Positions 34,216 through 42,608 of a stretch of 64,000 nt of DNA are shown here, piece after piece. The stretch is from Pseudolysinimonas sp051954455. Lineage in GTDB: Bacteria; Actinomycetota; Actinomycetes; Actinomycetales; Microbacteriaceae. The position numbers and the translations under genes are program-made. The stretch lies in NCBI RefSeq assembly GCF_051954455.1, contig NZ_JBQCHS010000002.1, positions 23,689 to 87,688 of the forward strand. The letters run 5' to 3'. The stretch's first letter is position 1. The number at the start of each line of letters is the position of its first letter. Under the pieces are notes generated by a model. It worked only from the letters and a program-made list of their open reading frames with translations, searched no databases and was not told the DNA's origin.

Positions 34216-34245
34216 CTGGAAGAACCCTGGGAGTCTCCCTAGACT
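34216..34245 (+). promoter_or_regulatory. Late promoter of the CTGGGAG family
   Basis: CTGGAAG, 17 bp, TAGACT. The GTG at 34253 lies 7 bases after the -10, so the transcript may be leaderless. Confidence 0.55.
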
Positions 34246-34252
34246 CTGCTGT

Positions 34253-34456
34253 GTGAGCAAGCAGACGTATCGGCACGCCGTGACCGGCAAGGTGCAGGAG
34301 CTCGACGACGCCGTCGCCGCGCTCTTCCCCGCCTTCCTCCCGGTCGAGGACGTCGACCAGCCCCAGTCCGAGCCCGTCGTGGAGGTCGTCGTCGAGAACG
34401 GCGCCCCGGTCGACGAGTCCATCCAGAGCGCCAGCGGGCGCCACAGCAGGAAGTAG
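34253..34456 (+). CDS. Small acidic phage protein, unknown function
   Basis: A 67-residue protein starting at a GTG 7 bases after a TAGACT -10 box. The centre is acidic and Val/Glu/Pro-rich and the end is basic (ASGRHSRK). I do not recognise it. It has its own promoter and lies directly upstream of the tail tube gene. Confidence 0.6.
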   Translation: MSKQTYRHAVTGKVQELDDAVAALFPAFLPVEDVDQPQSEPVVEVVVENGAPVDESIQSASGRHSRK

Positions 34457-34464
34457 GTCACCCC

Positions 34465-35049
34465 ATGGCCGACAAGGTCATCGCAGCCGACACGGAGAGC
34501 TGGCTGCTCATCCCGGCGGTGGAGGTGCTCGGCGACCCCTACGGGATCGGTGTCGCCGGCAAGAACCCCATCGGCGCGCTGAGCCACGCGCTCGTCAACG
34601 AGTACCTGAACCTCAAGAGCCGCGCGTCGGCCGGGTACACGGGCGCCGGCGGCAACATCACCCTGAGCGTCAAGGACGACTCGAAGCTGGCCGCGACCAG
34701 CTCGGAGACCGACAACGACAAGGCGATCAACGCGTCCGGCAACTCCGTCGTCCCCACGTCGCAGAACTACGACGCGAAGATGACGCTGTTCCGCGACAAG
34801 GACAGCGCCTCGACGTCGTCCAACTACAACGTCGCCAACGACTCCGTGCGCGCGCGTGGCATCCGCTACATCGCGTTCCGCCGCATCGAGCTGGGCTGGG
34901 ACGTCGCCGCGGCCGCCGGCCAGAAGTACAGCGCCTTCTACGTCGAGACGGACTACCCGATCGACGAGTACGGCGACGGCAACAACCAGACCATCAACGC
35001 CACGTTCGTCACCAAGTCGATCGCCAAGATCGACGCGGTGCTCGTGTAA
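34465..35049 (+). CDS. Major tail protein (tail tube), first copy
   Basis: A 194-residue protein with the look of siphovirus tail-tube proteins: N-terminal strands, a flexible Ser/Asp-rich middle (DDSKLAATSSETDNDKAI), the segment YDAKMTLFRDKDSAST typical of tube proteins, and a beta-rich end. It is preceded by the small acidic gene and followed by a second tube-like gene after 14 bp. Confidence 0.72.
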   Translation: MADKVIAADTESWLLIPAVEVLGDPYGIGVAGKNPIGALSHALVNEYLNLKSRASAGYTGAGGNITLSVKDDSKLAATSSETDNDKAINASGNSVVPTSQNYDAKMTLFRDKDSASTSSNYNVANDSVRARGIRYIAFRRIELGWDVAAAAGQKYSAFYVETDYPIDEYGDGNNQTINATFVTKSIAKIDAVLV

Positions 35050-35063
35050 GGAGCCCCAGCAGC

Positions 35064-35822
35064 ATGACCGAGAAGCGCGTTCTCACGAACAAGAACTACG
35101 CGTGGTTCTACGCCCCGGCCGGGTCCGTCGAGGACATCCGCGCCATCACCGAGACCGAGGCGGCCGCGTTCATCAACATCACCGACGCGATGAAGCTGGA
35201 TGGCACCAACTTCAACACGAAGGCGAGCAAGTCGGAGGACGACCGCTCCTTCGCGGACGCCGCGGGCGCCAAGACCGCCGGCAACGGCGACTTCGGCGGC
35301 ACCCTCAACGGCTTCAAGGCGCCGGCCGGCGACACCACGTCGAGCTACCACGCCGCCGAGGCGGGCATCAAGCCGGACGGGTCGGACATCATCCTGCTCG
35401 CGCGCCCGGTCGAGTCCGCGGCGCCCGACCTGGCTGCCGGCGACGAGTACGACGCCTGGCACATCCTGAGCGACGCGGCGTCCGACGTCCGCGGCAACTC
35501 GAGCTACGCCTGGGCCGTCGACGCGCTGCCGCAGTCGGACATGGCCGTGCGCGGCATCATCGCGCCCGCGGTGGCCGCCAAGGTCACGGCGACGATCGCG
35601 GCCGGCGCGGCCTCCGGCGCGGTCGGCTCGATCGGCAAGATCAAGGCGGTGTACCAGGGCAAGATCATCACGATCGGCGCGAAGTACACCTCGAGCGACC
35701 CGACCAGGGTCACGGTCTCCGAGCACGGGATCTTCGAGCGCATCGCCACCGGCGAGGCCGACATCATCGTGTCCTTCCCGGGCGCGACGCCGTCGGACCC
35801 GCTGGCGATCACGGTCACCTGA
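35064..35822 (+). CDS. Second major-tail-like protein with a C-terminal Ig-like domain
   Basis: A 252-residue protein. The N-terminal 170 residues have the tail-tube pattern (VLTNKNYAWFYAPAGS, FINITDAMKLDGTNFNTK, DFGGTLNGFKAPAGDTTSS). The C-terminal 80 residues resemble a BIG2-type Ig fold (YTSSDPTRVTVSEHGIFERI, then GEADIIVSFPG). Ig domains are often displayed on phage tails to bind surfaces. It may be the true tube subunit, with the smaller upstream protein as a second one. Confidence 0.65.
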   Translation: MTEKRVLTNKNYAWFYAPAGSVEDIRAITETEAAAFINITDAMKLDGTNFNTKASKSEDDRSFADAAGAKTAGNGDFGGTLNGFKAPAGDTTSSYHAAEAGIKPDGSDIILLARPVESAAPDLAAGDEYDAWHILSDAASDVRGNSSYAWAVDALPQSDMAVRGIIAPAVAAKVTATIAAGAASGAVGSIGKIKAVYQGKIITIGAKYTSSDPTRVTVSEHGIFERIATGEADIIVSFPGATPSDPLAITVT

Positions 35823-35877
35823 TCCCGGGCTGCCACCCCACGGGCCCCTGCTGCGACACGCGGCGGGGGCCCACCTG

Positions 35878-35892
35878 TTTTGCCAGCTAATC
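35878..35892. promoter_or_regulatory. Operator-like site overlapping a TTGCCA-N16-TATGCT promoter
   Basis: TTTTGCCAGCTAATC contains TTGCCA, a good -35. A TATGCT -10 follows 16 bases later, upstream of the tail assembly chaperone gene. Confidence 0.6.
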
Positions 35893-35913
35893 GACCGCGC
35901 CTATGCTGACGCC

Positions 35914-35935
35914 TAGCTGAGAGACAGCTGAGAGC
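35914..35935 (+). repeat. Short direct repeat AGCTGAGAG in the chaperone gene leader
   Basis: AGCTGAGAG-AC-AGCTGAGAG lies between the promoter and the ribosome-binding site GGAGGAG. Confidence 0.5.
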
Positions 35936-35947
35936 TTGGAGGAGCCC

Positions 35948-36736
35948 GTGGCCGAGGAGACCGACGTCATCGACGTCATCGACACCGACGGGGAGACCGT
36001 CGAGGAGCTGATCGAGGACGCCAAGGGCTCCTTCTCCCTGCTCGACACCATCAAGAACCGCGCCATGCGCTCGGCGAAGCTCGACCTCGGCTACGACGAG
36101 GTGAACAGCGACAAGCTGATCGCCGTCGAGGCCGCGATCGCCCAGCTGAACACGGTGCTCGACCGCGCTGCGCAGAACGCCTCGGACCTCGATGAGTACG
36201 AGAAGCGCGTCCGCTCGTTCAAGGCCAAGCTCAAGAAGGGCACGCCCGAGGAGCGCGCGGAGCTCGAGCCGCAGCTCGCGAAGCTCGAGCAGGAGGTCGC
36301 CGACAAGAAGAACCTCCTCGTCGAGCTCAAGCCCCTGCAGGACAAGGCCGCCGAGATGGCCAAGGAGGCCGACAAGCTCCGGGCCGATGTCGCCGCGCAG
36401 TCCCTCTCGGTCGAGCTGCGCGCGCTCCCCACGACGATCGCCAAGGGCGCCACCCGTCGCGCCCGCAAGGTGCTCGGCATCAGCCAGAAGGGCATTCCCG
36501 AGGACCGCGAGCAGGAGTTCGCCGATGAGCAGATCGCCCAGATCGCCTACGACCAGGTGGTCCGGTGGCGCGACAACCGTTCCGGCGAGGAGGGCACGAA
36601 GCTCGACATCGAGGTGATCCGCGCGATCCGCGACTTCATGCCGCTGAGCCAGAGCGCCAAGTTCTTCGCCACCGTCGACGACCTGCAGTTCAAGAACGCC
36701 ATTTCCGAGTCGGTCATCGCCCAGTCGGATTTCTAG
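35948..36736 (+). CDS. Tail assembly chaperone, upstream frame
   Basis: A 262-residue protein rich in Lys, Glu and Ala with a long predicted coiled coil (about residues 60-160). It lies between the tail tube and tape measure genes, the standard place for tail assembly chaperones (lambda G/T type). The GTG at 35948 has GGAGGAG 3 bases upstream; a TTG at 35936 is part of that region. The reading frame ends at TAG 36734, where a -1 shift leads into a second open frame. Confidence 0.8.
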   Translation: MAEETDVIDVIDTDGETVEELIEDAKGSFSLLDTIKNRAMRSAKLDLGYDEVNSDKLIAVEAAIAQLNTVLDRAAQNASDLDEYEKRVRSFKAKLKKGTPEERAELEPQLAKLEQEVADKKNLLVELKPLQDKAAEMAKEADKLRADVAAQSLSVELRALPTTIAKGATRRARKVLGISQKGIPEDREQEFADEQIAQIAYDQVVRWRDNRSGEEGTKLDIEVIRAIRDFMPLSQSAKFFATVDDLQFKNAISESVIAQSDF

Positions 36737-37188
36737 CCGGCTACCTGGCGTCCGGTGCCGGCGCCAGGTACGTCTCGATCATCAAGGCAGCCCTCGCAGC
36801 CGGGGTGCCGCCCACGGCCCAGCTGTTCCGCAAGAAGCACCCGCGCAAGGCGGCGTGGTCCGAGTGGGACTACCTGCTCATCGAGGCGGTGCAGACGCTC
36901 GAGGCTGAGCGCTGCCGCTGCGGCCTGCCCATCTACATCTGCCACTCCGACGACCCGCACATCCGCTTCCGCGTCGAAGAGGACGTGTGTGAGGCGACCG
37001 CCGCCGTCGACCGCCACGAGGACGCCCTCAAGGCCAAGGACAAGGACTACAAGCCGGATCCCGGCACCACCCTCCGTCCCGTGCCGTACACCACGGACAA
37101 GAGCGACTTCGTGGACTACCGCGATCGCTACTACGACGCCGAGAAGGAGCGCCGCGACGCCATCATGTCGTCGCTCGTCCGCGGCTAG
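36730..37188 (+). CDS. Tail assembly chaperone, frameshift extension
   Basis: A 152-codon open frame in the -1 frame relative to the chaperone gene. It has no good start codon or ribosome-binding site of its own, and it is continuous through the end of the upstream gene. The protein contains ARYVSIIKAALAAGV, WDYLLIEAVQ, and a Cys pair in CRCGLPIYICHSDDPH. Expression as a G-T-type fusion by -1 slippage near GGATTTC (36727-36733) is the best explanation. Confidence 0.75.
   Translation, partial: FLAGYLASGAGARYVSIIKAALAAGVPPTAQLFRKKHPRKAAWSEWDYLLIEAVQTLEAERCRCGLPIYICHSDDPHIRFRVEEDVCEATAAVDRHEDALKAKDKDYKPDPGTTLRPVPYTTDKSDFVDYRDRYYDAEKERRDAIMSSLVRG
36734..36743. promoter_or_regulatory. Palindrome TAGCCGGCTA at the frameshift stop
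   Basis: A perfect 10-bp palindrome of the TAGC-N2-GCTA type that includes the zero-frame stop codon. Confidence 0.35.
36742..36770 (+). promoter_or_regulatory. Stem-loop downstream of the putative -1 frameshift site
   Basis: TACCTGGCG pairs with CGCCAGGTA around an 11-nt loop that can itself pair (CCGG with CCGG). It begins 8 nt after the slip sequence, the usual distance for a stimulatory hairpin. Confidence 0.6.
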
Positions 37189-37208
37189 ACGCGCCACCTG
37201 AGCACTTC

Positions 37209-37238
37209 CTGGGAGTTTCCTGGATGTTGCCGTAACGT
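37209..37238 (+). promoter_or_regulatory. Late promoter of the CTGGGAG family before the tape measure gene
   Basis: CTGGGAG, 17 bp, TAACGT. The extended sequence CTTCCTGGGAG recurs at 51794. Confidence 0.6.
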
Positions 37239-37271
37239 CGGTCCCGACCCACCGGGAGAGGACGTGAGCAG

Positions 37272-40200
37272 GTGAGCGCTGAGGAGTTCAGTCTCGAGGC
37301 GAGGCTCGACTTCATCATCAGCGGGCTCAACGACGCCCTCTCCCAGCTCGACAACGCCGAATCGAAGATCAACGGCGTCGTCACCGGCCTCGGCGAGCTC
37401 GGCGAGAAGTTCGCCGGCGCCGGCAAGGAGACCGAGGGCTACGCGGCCGACCTTCTCGACGCCCAGACCTCCGTCGAGCTGCTCAGGATCCAGGTCGGCG
37501 AGCTCACTCAGTCGCTGAACACGGAGGAGCTGGCCACCACCCGTGGCTCCGACGCGTGGGTGAAGCGCGTCCAGGCCCTCAGCCAGGCCCAGCGCGAGTA
37601 CGCGACCTTCGCGAAGAACCAGCTCACCGGCGCCGAGACCGGCCAGACCGTCGACCCCGAGACCCAGTCCGGGACCACTCAGCGCGACAACCTCGCCACC
37701 ATGGCCGCGCGCGACGCCAACTACGCGCAGGTCATCTCGAACGCGGCCAAGGAAATCGAGGTCGCCGAGCAGCGCATCCAGAAGGCGATGTCGGCCAACG
37801 CCTACGACTCGCAGGTGCAGCAGCTCGGCGCCGTCGCCGCCGCGAAGCTCCGCCTCGAGCAGGCCGACCGCAACCTCGCCGCCGCCACTGAGGCCGACGC
37901 CCGCGTGCAGGCGCAGGACGCCTCCCTCCCGGCCCAGGCGCGCGCGCACATCGCCGTCGCCAACGCCATGGACGAGCAGCGCGCGGCGGTCAAGGCGCTC
38001 TCGCAGGCCGAGCAGCAGGAGCAGCGCGCCGCGGCCGCGCCGCCCACTGTCAACCTCTTCGGCAAGGATCTGGCCGAGGGGCAGCTCCCCCGCGTCCGCT
38101 ACGCCCTCTACGACGTCTCGTTCGCCGCCGGCATCATGGGCGCCGCGCTCACCGGCGCCTTCGCCGGCGCCGTAGCGACTGCCGCATCCTTCGAGGCCGA
38201 CTTCGCCCAGGTGCAGCGCACCGTCAGCGTCACCGGCCAGGACGCCGCCGACCTCAAGCAGCAGTTCGTCGAGCTGTCGCAGACGATCCCCGTCTCCTTC
38301 GGCGACCTCTCCCAGATCGGCGCGCTCGGTGGCCAGCTCAACATCGCCGCCGGCAACCTCACCAACTTCACCCGCGTCACGGCCGAGTTCGCCGCGACGA
38401 CGAACGTCTCGATCGACCAGTCCGGCACCGCGCTCGGCCGCCTCGACCAGCTGCTCGACAAGGGGTCGGGCGCCTACGAGAACCTCGCCTCCTCGATCCT
38501 CAAGGTCGGCGTCAACTCGGTCGCGACCGAGTCGCAGATCATCGCCATCTCGCAGAACATCGCGGGCATCGCCGGCACCGTCGGCCTGACCACCGACCAG
38601 GTCGTCGGCCTCTCGGGCGCCCTCGCCTCCATCGGCACTGCGCCCGAGTCCGCGCGCTCGAGCGTCACCCGCCTGTTCATGGACATCCAGACGGCGCTCA
38701 ACGGCGACACCGCGCTGCTGACCAAGTTCGGCTCCGTCGCCGGCATGACCGGCGAGCAGTTCCGCGCCGCCTGGGGCAACGACCCGGGCAAGGCGCTCAC
38801 CGACCTGCTGCAGGGTGTCAACGCCCAGGGCGACAACGCGACGGCGACCCTCGAGGCGCTCGGCATCACGTCGACCCGCGACATCCCGACCCTCCTCAAG
38901 CTCGCTCAGAACACCGATCTGGTGTCCGACTCGCTCAGCAACGCCAAGAGCGGCTTCAACGATGCGACCGAGCTGGCGAACCAGTACGGCATCACCAGCG
39001 AGACGCTCTCGGCGCGCCTGCAGATCCTCGGCAACTCGCTGCAGGATCTTCTCGCGTCGATCGGTGGAGCCGACTCGGGCCCGCTCACCGGCCTGATTAG
39101 CCTGCTAACCGAGTTCGTCAACCAGCTCAACTCGGTCGTCAGCACCCCCGCGGGTCAGTGGTTCGCCGGCCTCGGCCTCGTGATCGGGGCCGCCGCGGGC
39201 GCCGCCGCCCTCCTTGCTGCCGTCACCGCGCGCGTCGCCGGCTCCTACCTCGCCGTGCGCACCGCCGCCGTGGAGCTGGGCATCTCCACCACCTCGAGCA
39301 CGACCGCGACCATCCGCAACACGGCCGCCATTGGCGCCGAGGCGATCGCCGTCCAGGGCGACACCGAGGCGAAGATCGTCAACGCTGCCGCGACCACCGG
39401 CCTGCGGGACGCGGAGATTGCCGCCACCTTCGCGACCAACGGCTTCAAGGTCGCGCTCGCCAGCACCGGCATCGGGCTCGCCGTCGTCGCGCTCGGCACG
39501 CTCGTCACCGCCTTCATGCAGGCCGGCGACGCCGCCGAGACCTCCAAGTCCAAGGCCAAGGACTTCTTCGGCGGCCAGCTCCCCGACCTCTCGAGCGCCA
39601 TGCAGAAGGACCAGGCGCAGTTCGAGGCGACCGGCGAGGCGATCCAGCAGGTCTCGACCAAGGTCACGGAGAACGGCCGCGTCGCTGACGGCTGGGTGAA
39701 GTCGCTCGACAGTGCCACGGGCGCGCAGGCCGGCCTCAGCGACAACACGAGCCACGCCACCAAGACGATCACCGACCAGACCATCGCCTACGGGGAGAAC
39801 GCGAAGGCCGCCCTCGCCTCCGCCCTCGCCAACTCGAAGAGCTTCCAGAACCTCTTCAAGGACACCTCTGGCCTGAACCAGCTCAAGAGCGCCGGATTCA
39901 ACCAGAAGGACTTCGCCAGCGCGATCCTCGGCGACCCGGTCAACGGCGGCAAGAAGTACGTCGACGGGCTCGCGGGCTCCGTCGCCGCCGAGCTGGGCAT
40001 CAAGAAGCAGCAGCTCACCTCGCTCTTCGACGTCCTCAACGACCCGAACAAGGGCCAGCGCGCGGCTGGCGAGGCCCTCTACAAGGCCGGCGTCCGCCCC
40101 GAGGACTTCCAGCAGGTCGAGCAGCTCGCGGCCGCCTTCAAGCAGGTCGACGACGCCGCGAACAGCAGCAGCGTCGCCGTCAAGGGGCAGGCCAACGCCG

Positions 40201-42608
40201 CCGCCGCTAGCGCGGCCGCGTCCGACGCTGCGGGCCTCTCCGCCGCGGGCGCCGCGGACGGCTACGGCGCCATGAGCGATGCCGCCGGCGACGCCACCGA
40301 CCAGAACATCGCCTACGGCGACCAGCTCAAGAGCCTCATCGACGACCACCTCAAGTCGGGCACCTCGGCCGAGACGCTCGCCGGCAACCTCAGCACCCTC
40401 GGCCAGGCGTTCGCCCAGCAGGGCGCCACCGCGGCGCTCAGCGGCTCCGCGATCGCCACCGTCCTCGACACCATCGCCGCGCAGTCCTCGGGCGGCCCCG
40501 AGGCCGCGGCGCGCATGAACGTCCTGTTCAACGCGCTCGTCGCCGGCGGGTACGCCTCCTGGGCGCAGCTGCAGCCGCTCATCGCCTCCATGGCCACCCT
40601 CACCGGCGTCAGCGCCGGCGTCATCGGCGCCCAGTCCACCGGCTCCGCCGTCAACGCCATGCTCACCGCGCTCAAGAACGGCTCGGCCGGCGCGGCCAAG
40701 GGCATCGGCGGCGCGGGCGGCGCGGCCAAGTCCGCGGCGAAGGAGATTCGCACCCTCGTCGACTACGGCAACGACCTCTCCGGCGTCTTCAAGCGGATGG
40801 ACGACATTCGCTTCGGGCCCCAGCAGGCCCTCGACTCGATCGCCGGCGCGTGGAACGACATCGCCGACAACGGCAAGGACGCCAAGGAGAAGATCGACGA
40901 CGCCGCCAAGGCGATCGACGAGGCCGCCCAGAAGGCCGCGAAGGCGCAGGCGACCCTCGCCGGCCTCGCCGCCGACAAGAGCAACGACGAGTATTGGCTC
41001 CGCATCGCCACGGAGTACGGCGACATGGAGCGCGTCAAGCAGCTGCAGGCCGACCTCGCGAAGAACACGGTCGACACCGCGGCCGCGCAGAGCGACCTCA
41101 ACGACGCCAACGCCGACGCCACCAAGGCCCAGAGCGACATGACCGACGCGCAGCAGGCAGCGTCGATGTCGCTCGTCGGCAACTCGCAGGCCGCCATCGA
41201 CAACCGCAAGGCGCTCACCGACCTCGTCGGCGACTACCAGGACTACATCCAGGCCCTCGCCGCCTCGGGCGTCCCCCAGGACCAGCTGCGCGCCCGCGTC
41301 GCCCAGCTCAAGCAGGAGTTCATCAACCAGGCGACCCAGATGGGCTACAACGCCAACGACGTCATGGCCTACGCCGCGTCGTTCGACGACATGACCCGCG
41401 CCATCAACGCCGTCCCCCGCAACATCACCGTCGGGCTGGACATCTCCGGCGTCGACGCGGCGATCGCGGAGTTCCAGGCGAAGCTCAACGCCGCGAAGCA
41501 GTCCGCCGGTGGCGGCGGCGGTGGCGGTGGTGGCGGTGGCACCGGGTTCGACTGGTCGAAGCTCCTCGACGGGCTCCCCACCGCGCCCGCGGGCCCCCAG
41601 AAGCAGACCATCGTGTTCGATGGCGACACCAAGCTCGTCGGCGACGCCCTCAACAGGGTCTACGAGCAGGTCAAGCAGTCGAAGCCCGTCGTCTCGATCG
41701 GCGGCCACAACGTCGACGCGATGAACGCCCTCACGACGACCCTCAACGCGATCAACCAGGGCAAGTCCGAGGTGACCATCGGCGGCCGCCCTCAGAACGC
41801 GCAGGCTGTCCTGCAGCAGATCCTGCAGCAGATCGACTCGACCGCCGGCAACGTCACCATCAACGGCCAGACGGCGCCCGCCGGGTCCGCCCTCGCCGCC
41901 CTCCTTGGCGCCGTGAACCGCGCCTCGGCCACCGTCACCATCAACGGCAAGGCCGAGCCGGCCGACAAGGTGCTCGAGAAGGCCCTCGCCGCGATCAAGG
42001 CCGGCCACGACTACGTCACCATCGACGGCAAGAAGGAGAAGGCCGAGCAGGTCAAGCAGCAGGCCCTCAACTCGATCAACTCCTCGAGCGCCTCCATCTC
42101 GATCAACGCCCAGTTCAACTCCGGGCAGGCCAACGACGCCGGCCAGCTCATGGCGCGCAGCATGCGCGCGGGGATCGTCAGCTACCTGACGAACAACCCC
42201 GTCCGCCTCGGCGTCAACGGCACCTCGCAGGGCTCGACCACCCTCAAGCCCTACTGGGACGGTGGCTTCACCGGCGCGGGGTCGAAGTACCAGGCAGCGG
42301 GCATCGTGCACGCCGGCGAGTACGTCTTCCCCCGTGAGGCCGTTCGCTACTACGGCGTCGAGAACCTTGCCTACATGCACCAGCGCGCGACCCGCGGCTA
42401 CGCGAACGGCGGCCCTGTCGCCGGCGCCATGCCGGCCGGCGGCGGCGCGAGCGCTGGCCAGAGCGTGACGACCATGTCGGCCACCGACCGCATGTTCTTC
42501 CGCGACCTCTTCTCCGAGCTGGGATCCCGGCTCGGCATCTCCGATGGCGTGATCGCCGACGCCTACAGCGCGGCGACCGCCCGAGCCGTGAAGGCGGGCA
42601 ACAGGTGA
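37272..42608 (+). CDS. Tape measure protein
   Basis: A 1,778-residue protein that sets tail length and fills the tube. Residues about 1-270 form long coiled coils. The TP901-like core (about 280-640: GIMGAALTGAFAG, FVELSQTIPVSFGDLSQIGALGGQLN, TSTRDIPTLLKLAQ) follows. Hydrophobic segments lie near residues 280 and 640-660 (FAGLGLVIGAAAGAAALLAAV). A second coiled coil leads to a Gly-rich linker near 1413, then six exact 27-residue repeats (1446-1607), then the C-terminal KYQAAGIVHAGEYVFPREAVRYYG motif typical of tape measure proteins. The tail should be long (hundreds of nm by the usual residue rule, inferred). The GTG start overlaps no other gene; the stop overlaps the next start. Confidence 0.93.
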   Translation: MSAEEFSLEARLDFIISGLNDALSQLDNAESKINGVVTGLGELGEKFAGAGKETEGYAADLLDAQTSVELLRIQVGELTQSLNTEELATTRGSDAWVKRVQALSQAQREYATFAKNQLTGAETGQTVDPETQSGTTQRDNLATMAARDANYAQVISNAAKEIEVAEQRIQKAMSANAYDSQVQQLGAVAAAKLRLEQADRNLAAATEADARVQAQDASLPAQARAHIAVANAMDEQRAAVKALSQAEQQEQRAAAAPPTVNLFGKDLAEGQLPRVRYALYDVSFAAGIMGAALTGAFAGAVATAASFEADFAQVQRTVSVTGQDAADLKQQFVELSQTIPVSFGDLSQIGALGGQLNIAAGNLTNFTRVTAEFAATTNVSIDQSGTALGRLDQLLDKGSGAYENLASSILKVGVNSVATESQIIAISQNIAGIAGTVGLTTDQVVGLSGALASIGTAPESARSSVTRLFMDIQTALNGDTALLTKFGSVAGMTGEQFRAAWGNDPGKALTDLLQGVNAQGDNATATLEALGITSTRDIPTLLKLAQNTDLVSDSLSNAKSGFNDATELANQYGITSETLSARLQILGNSLQDLLASIGGADSGPLTGLISLLTEFVNQLNSVVSTPAGQWFAGLGLVIGAAAGAAALLAAVTARVAGSYLAVRTAAVELGISTTSSTTATIRNTAAIGAEAIAVQGDTEAKIVNAAATTGLRDAEIAATFATNGFKVALASTGIGLAVVALGTLVTAFMQAGDAAETSKSKAKDFFGGQLPDLSSAMQKDQAQFEATGEAIQQVSTKVTENGRVADGWVKSLDSATGAQAGLSDNTSHATKTITDQTIAYGENAKAALASALANSKSFQNLFKDTSGLNQLKSAGFNQKDFASAILGDPVNGGKKYVDGLAGSVAAELGIKKQQLTSLFDVLNDPNKGQRAAGEALYKAGVRPEDFQQVEQLAAAFKQVDDAANSSSVAVKGQANAAAASAAASDAAGLSAAGAADGYGAMSDAAGDATDQNIAYGDQLKSLIDDHLKSGTSAETLAGNLSTLGQAFAQQGATAALSGSAIATVLDTIAAQSSGGPEAAARMNVLFNALVAGGYASWAQLQPLIASMATLTGVSAGVIGAQSTGSAVNAMLTALKNGSAGAAKGIGGAGGAAKSAAKEIRTLVDYGNDLSGVFKRMDDIRFGPQQALDSIAGAWNDIADNGKDAKEKIDDAAKAIDEAAQKAAKAQATLAGLAADKSNDEYWLRIATEYGDMERVKQLQADLAKNTVDTAAAQSDLNDANADATKAQSDMTDAQQAASMSLVGNSQAAIDNRKALTDLVGDYQDYIQALAASGVPQDQLRARVAQLKQEFINQATQMGYNANDVMAYAASFDDMTRAINAVPRNITVGLDISGVDAAIAEFQAKLNAAKQSAGGGGGGGGGGGTGFDWSKLLDGLPTAPAGPQKQTIVFDGDTKLVGDALNRVYEQVKQSKPVVSIGGHNVDAMNALTTTLNAINQGKSEVTIGGRPQNAQAVLQQILQQIDSTAGNVTINGQTAPAGSALAALLGAVNRASATVTINGKAEPADKVLEKALAAIKAGHDYVTIDGKKEKAEQVKQQALNSINSSSASISINAQFNSGQANDAGQLMARSMRAGIVSYLTNNPVRLGVNGTSQGSTTLKPYWDGGFTGAGSKYQAAGIVHAGEYVFPREAVRYYGVENLAYMHQRATRGYANGGPVAGAMPAGGGASAGQSVTTMSATDRMFFRDLFSELGSRLGISDGVIADAYSAATARAVKAGNR
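39097..39108. promoter_or_regulatory. Operator-like site inside the tape measure gene
   Basis: TTAGCCTGCTAA, a perfect match to TTAGC-N2-GCTAA. The encoding codons ATT and CTA are rare in this GC-rich gene, which suggests selection on the DNA sequence. Confidence 0.5.
41510..41541 (+). repeat. Glycine-codon run in the tape measure gene
   Basis: A GGT/GGC run encodes about ten glycines, separating the coiled-coil part of the tape measure protein from its repeat domain. Confidence 0.8.
41607..42092 (+). repeat. Six 81-bp units encoding 27-residue repeats in the tape measure protein
   Basis: Each unit reads as a strand with a VTI-N/G/D-G core, then a helix with spaced Ala and Leu ending in IN or VN (consensus xVTINGxxxxAxxxLxxxL, then xxINxxxxx). 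The six units are exactly 27 residues and in phase. The DNA is diverged, so the repetition is clear only at protein level. Confidence 0.85.

Noticed and set aside
39105..42380. 1,091-codon leftward open frame in the tape measure region
   Set aside because: It is the antisense shadow of the tape measure gene; its repeats mirror those of the real protein.
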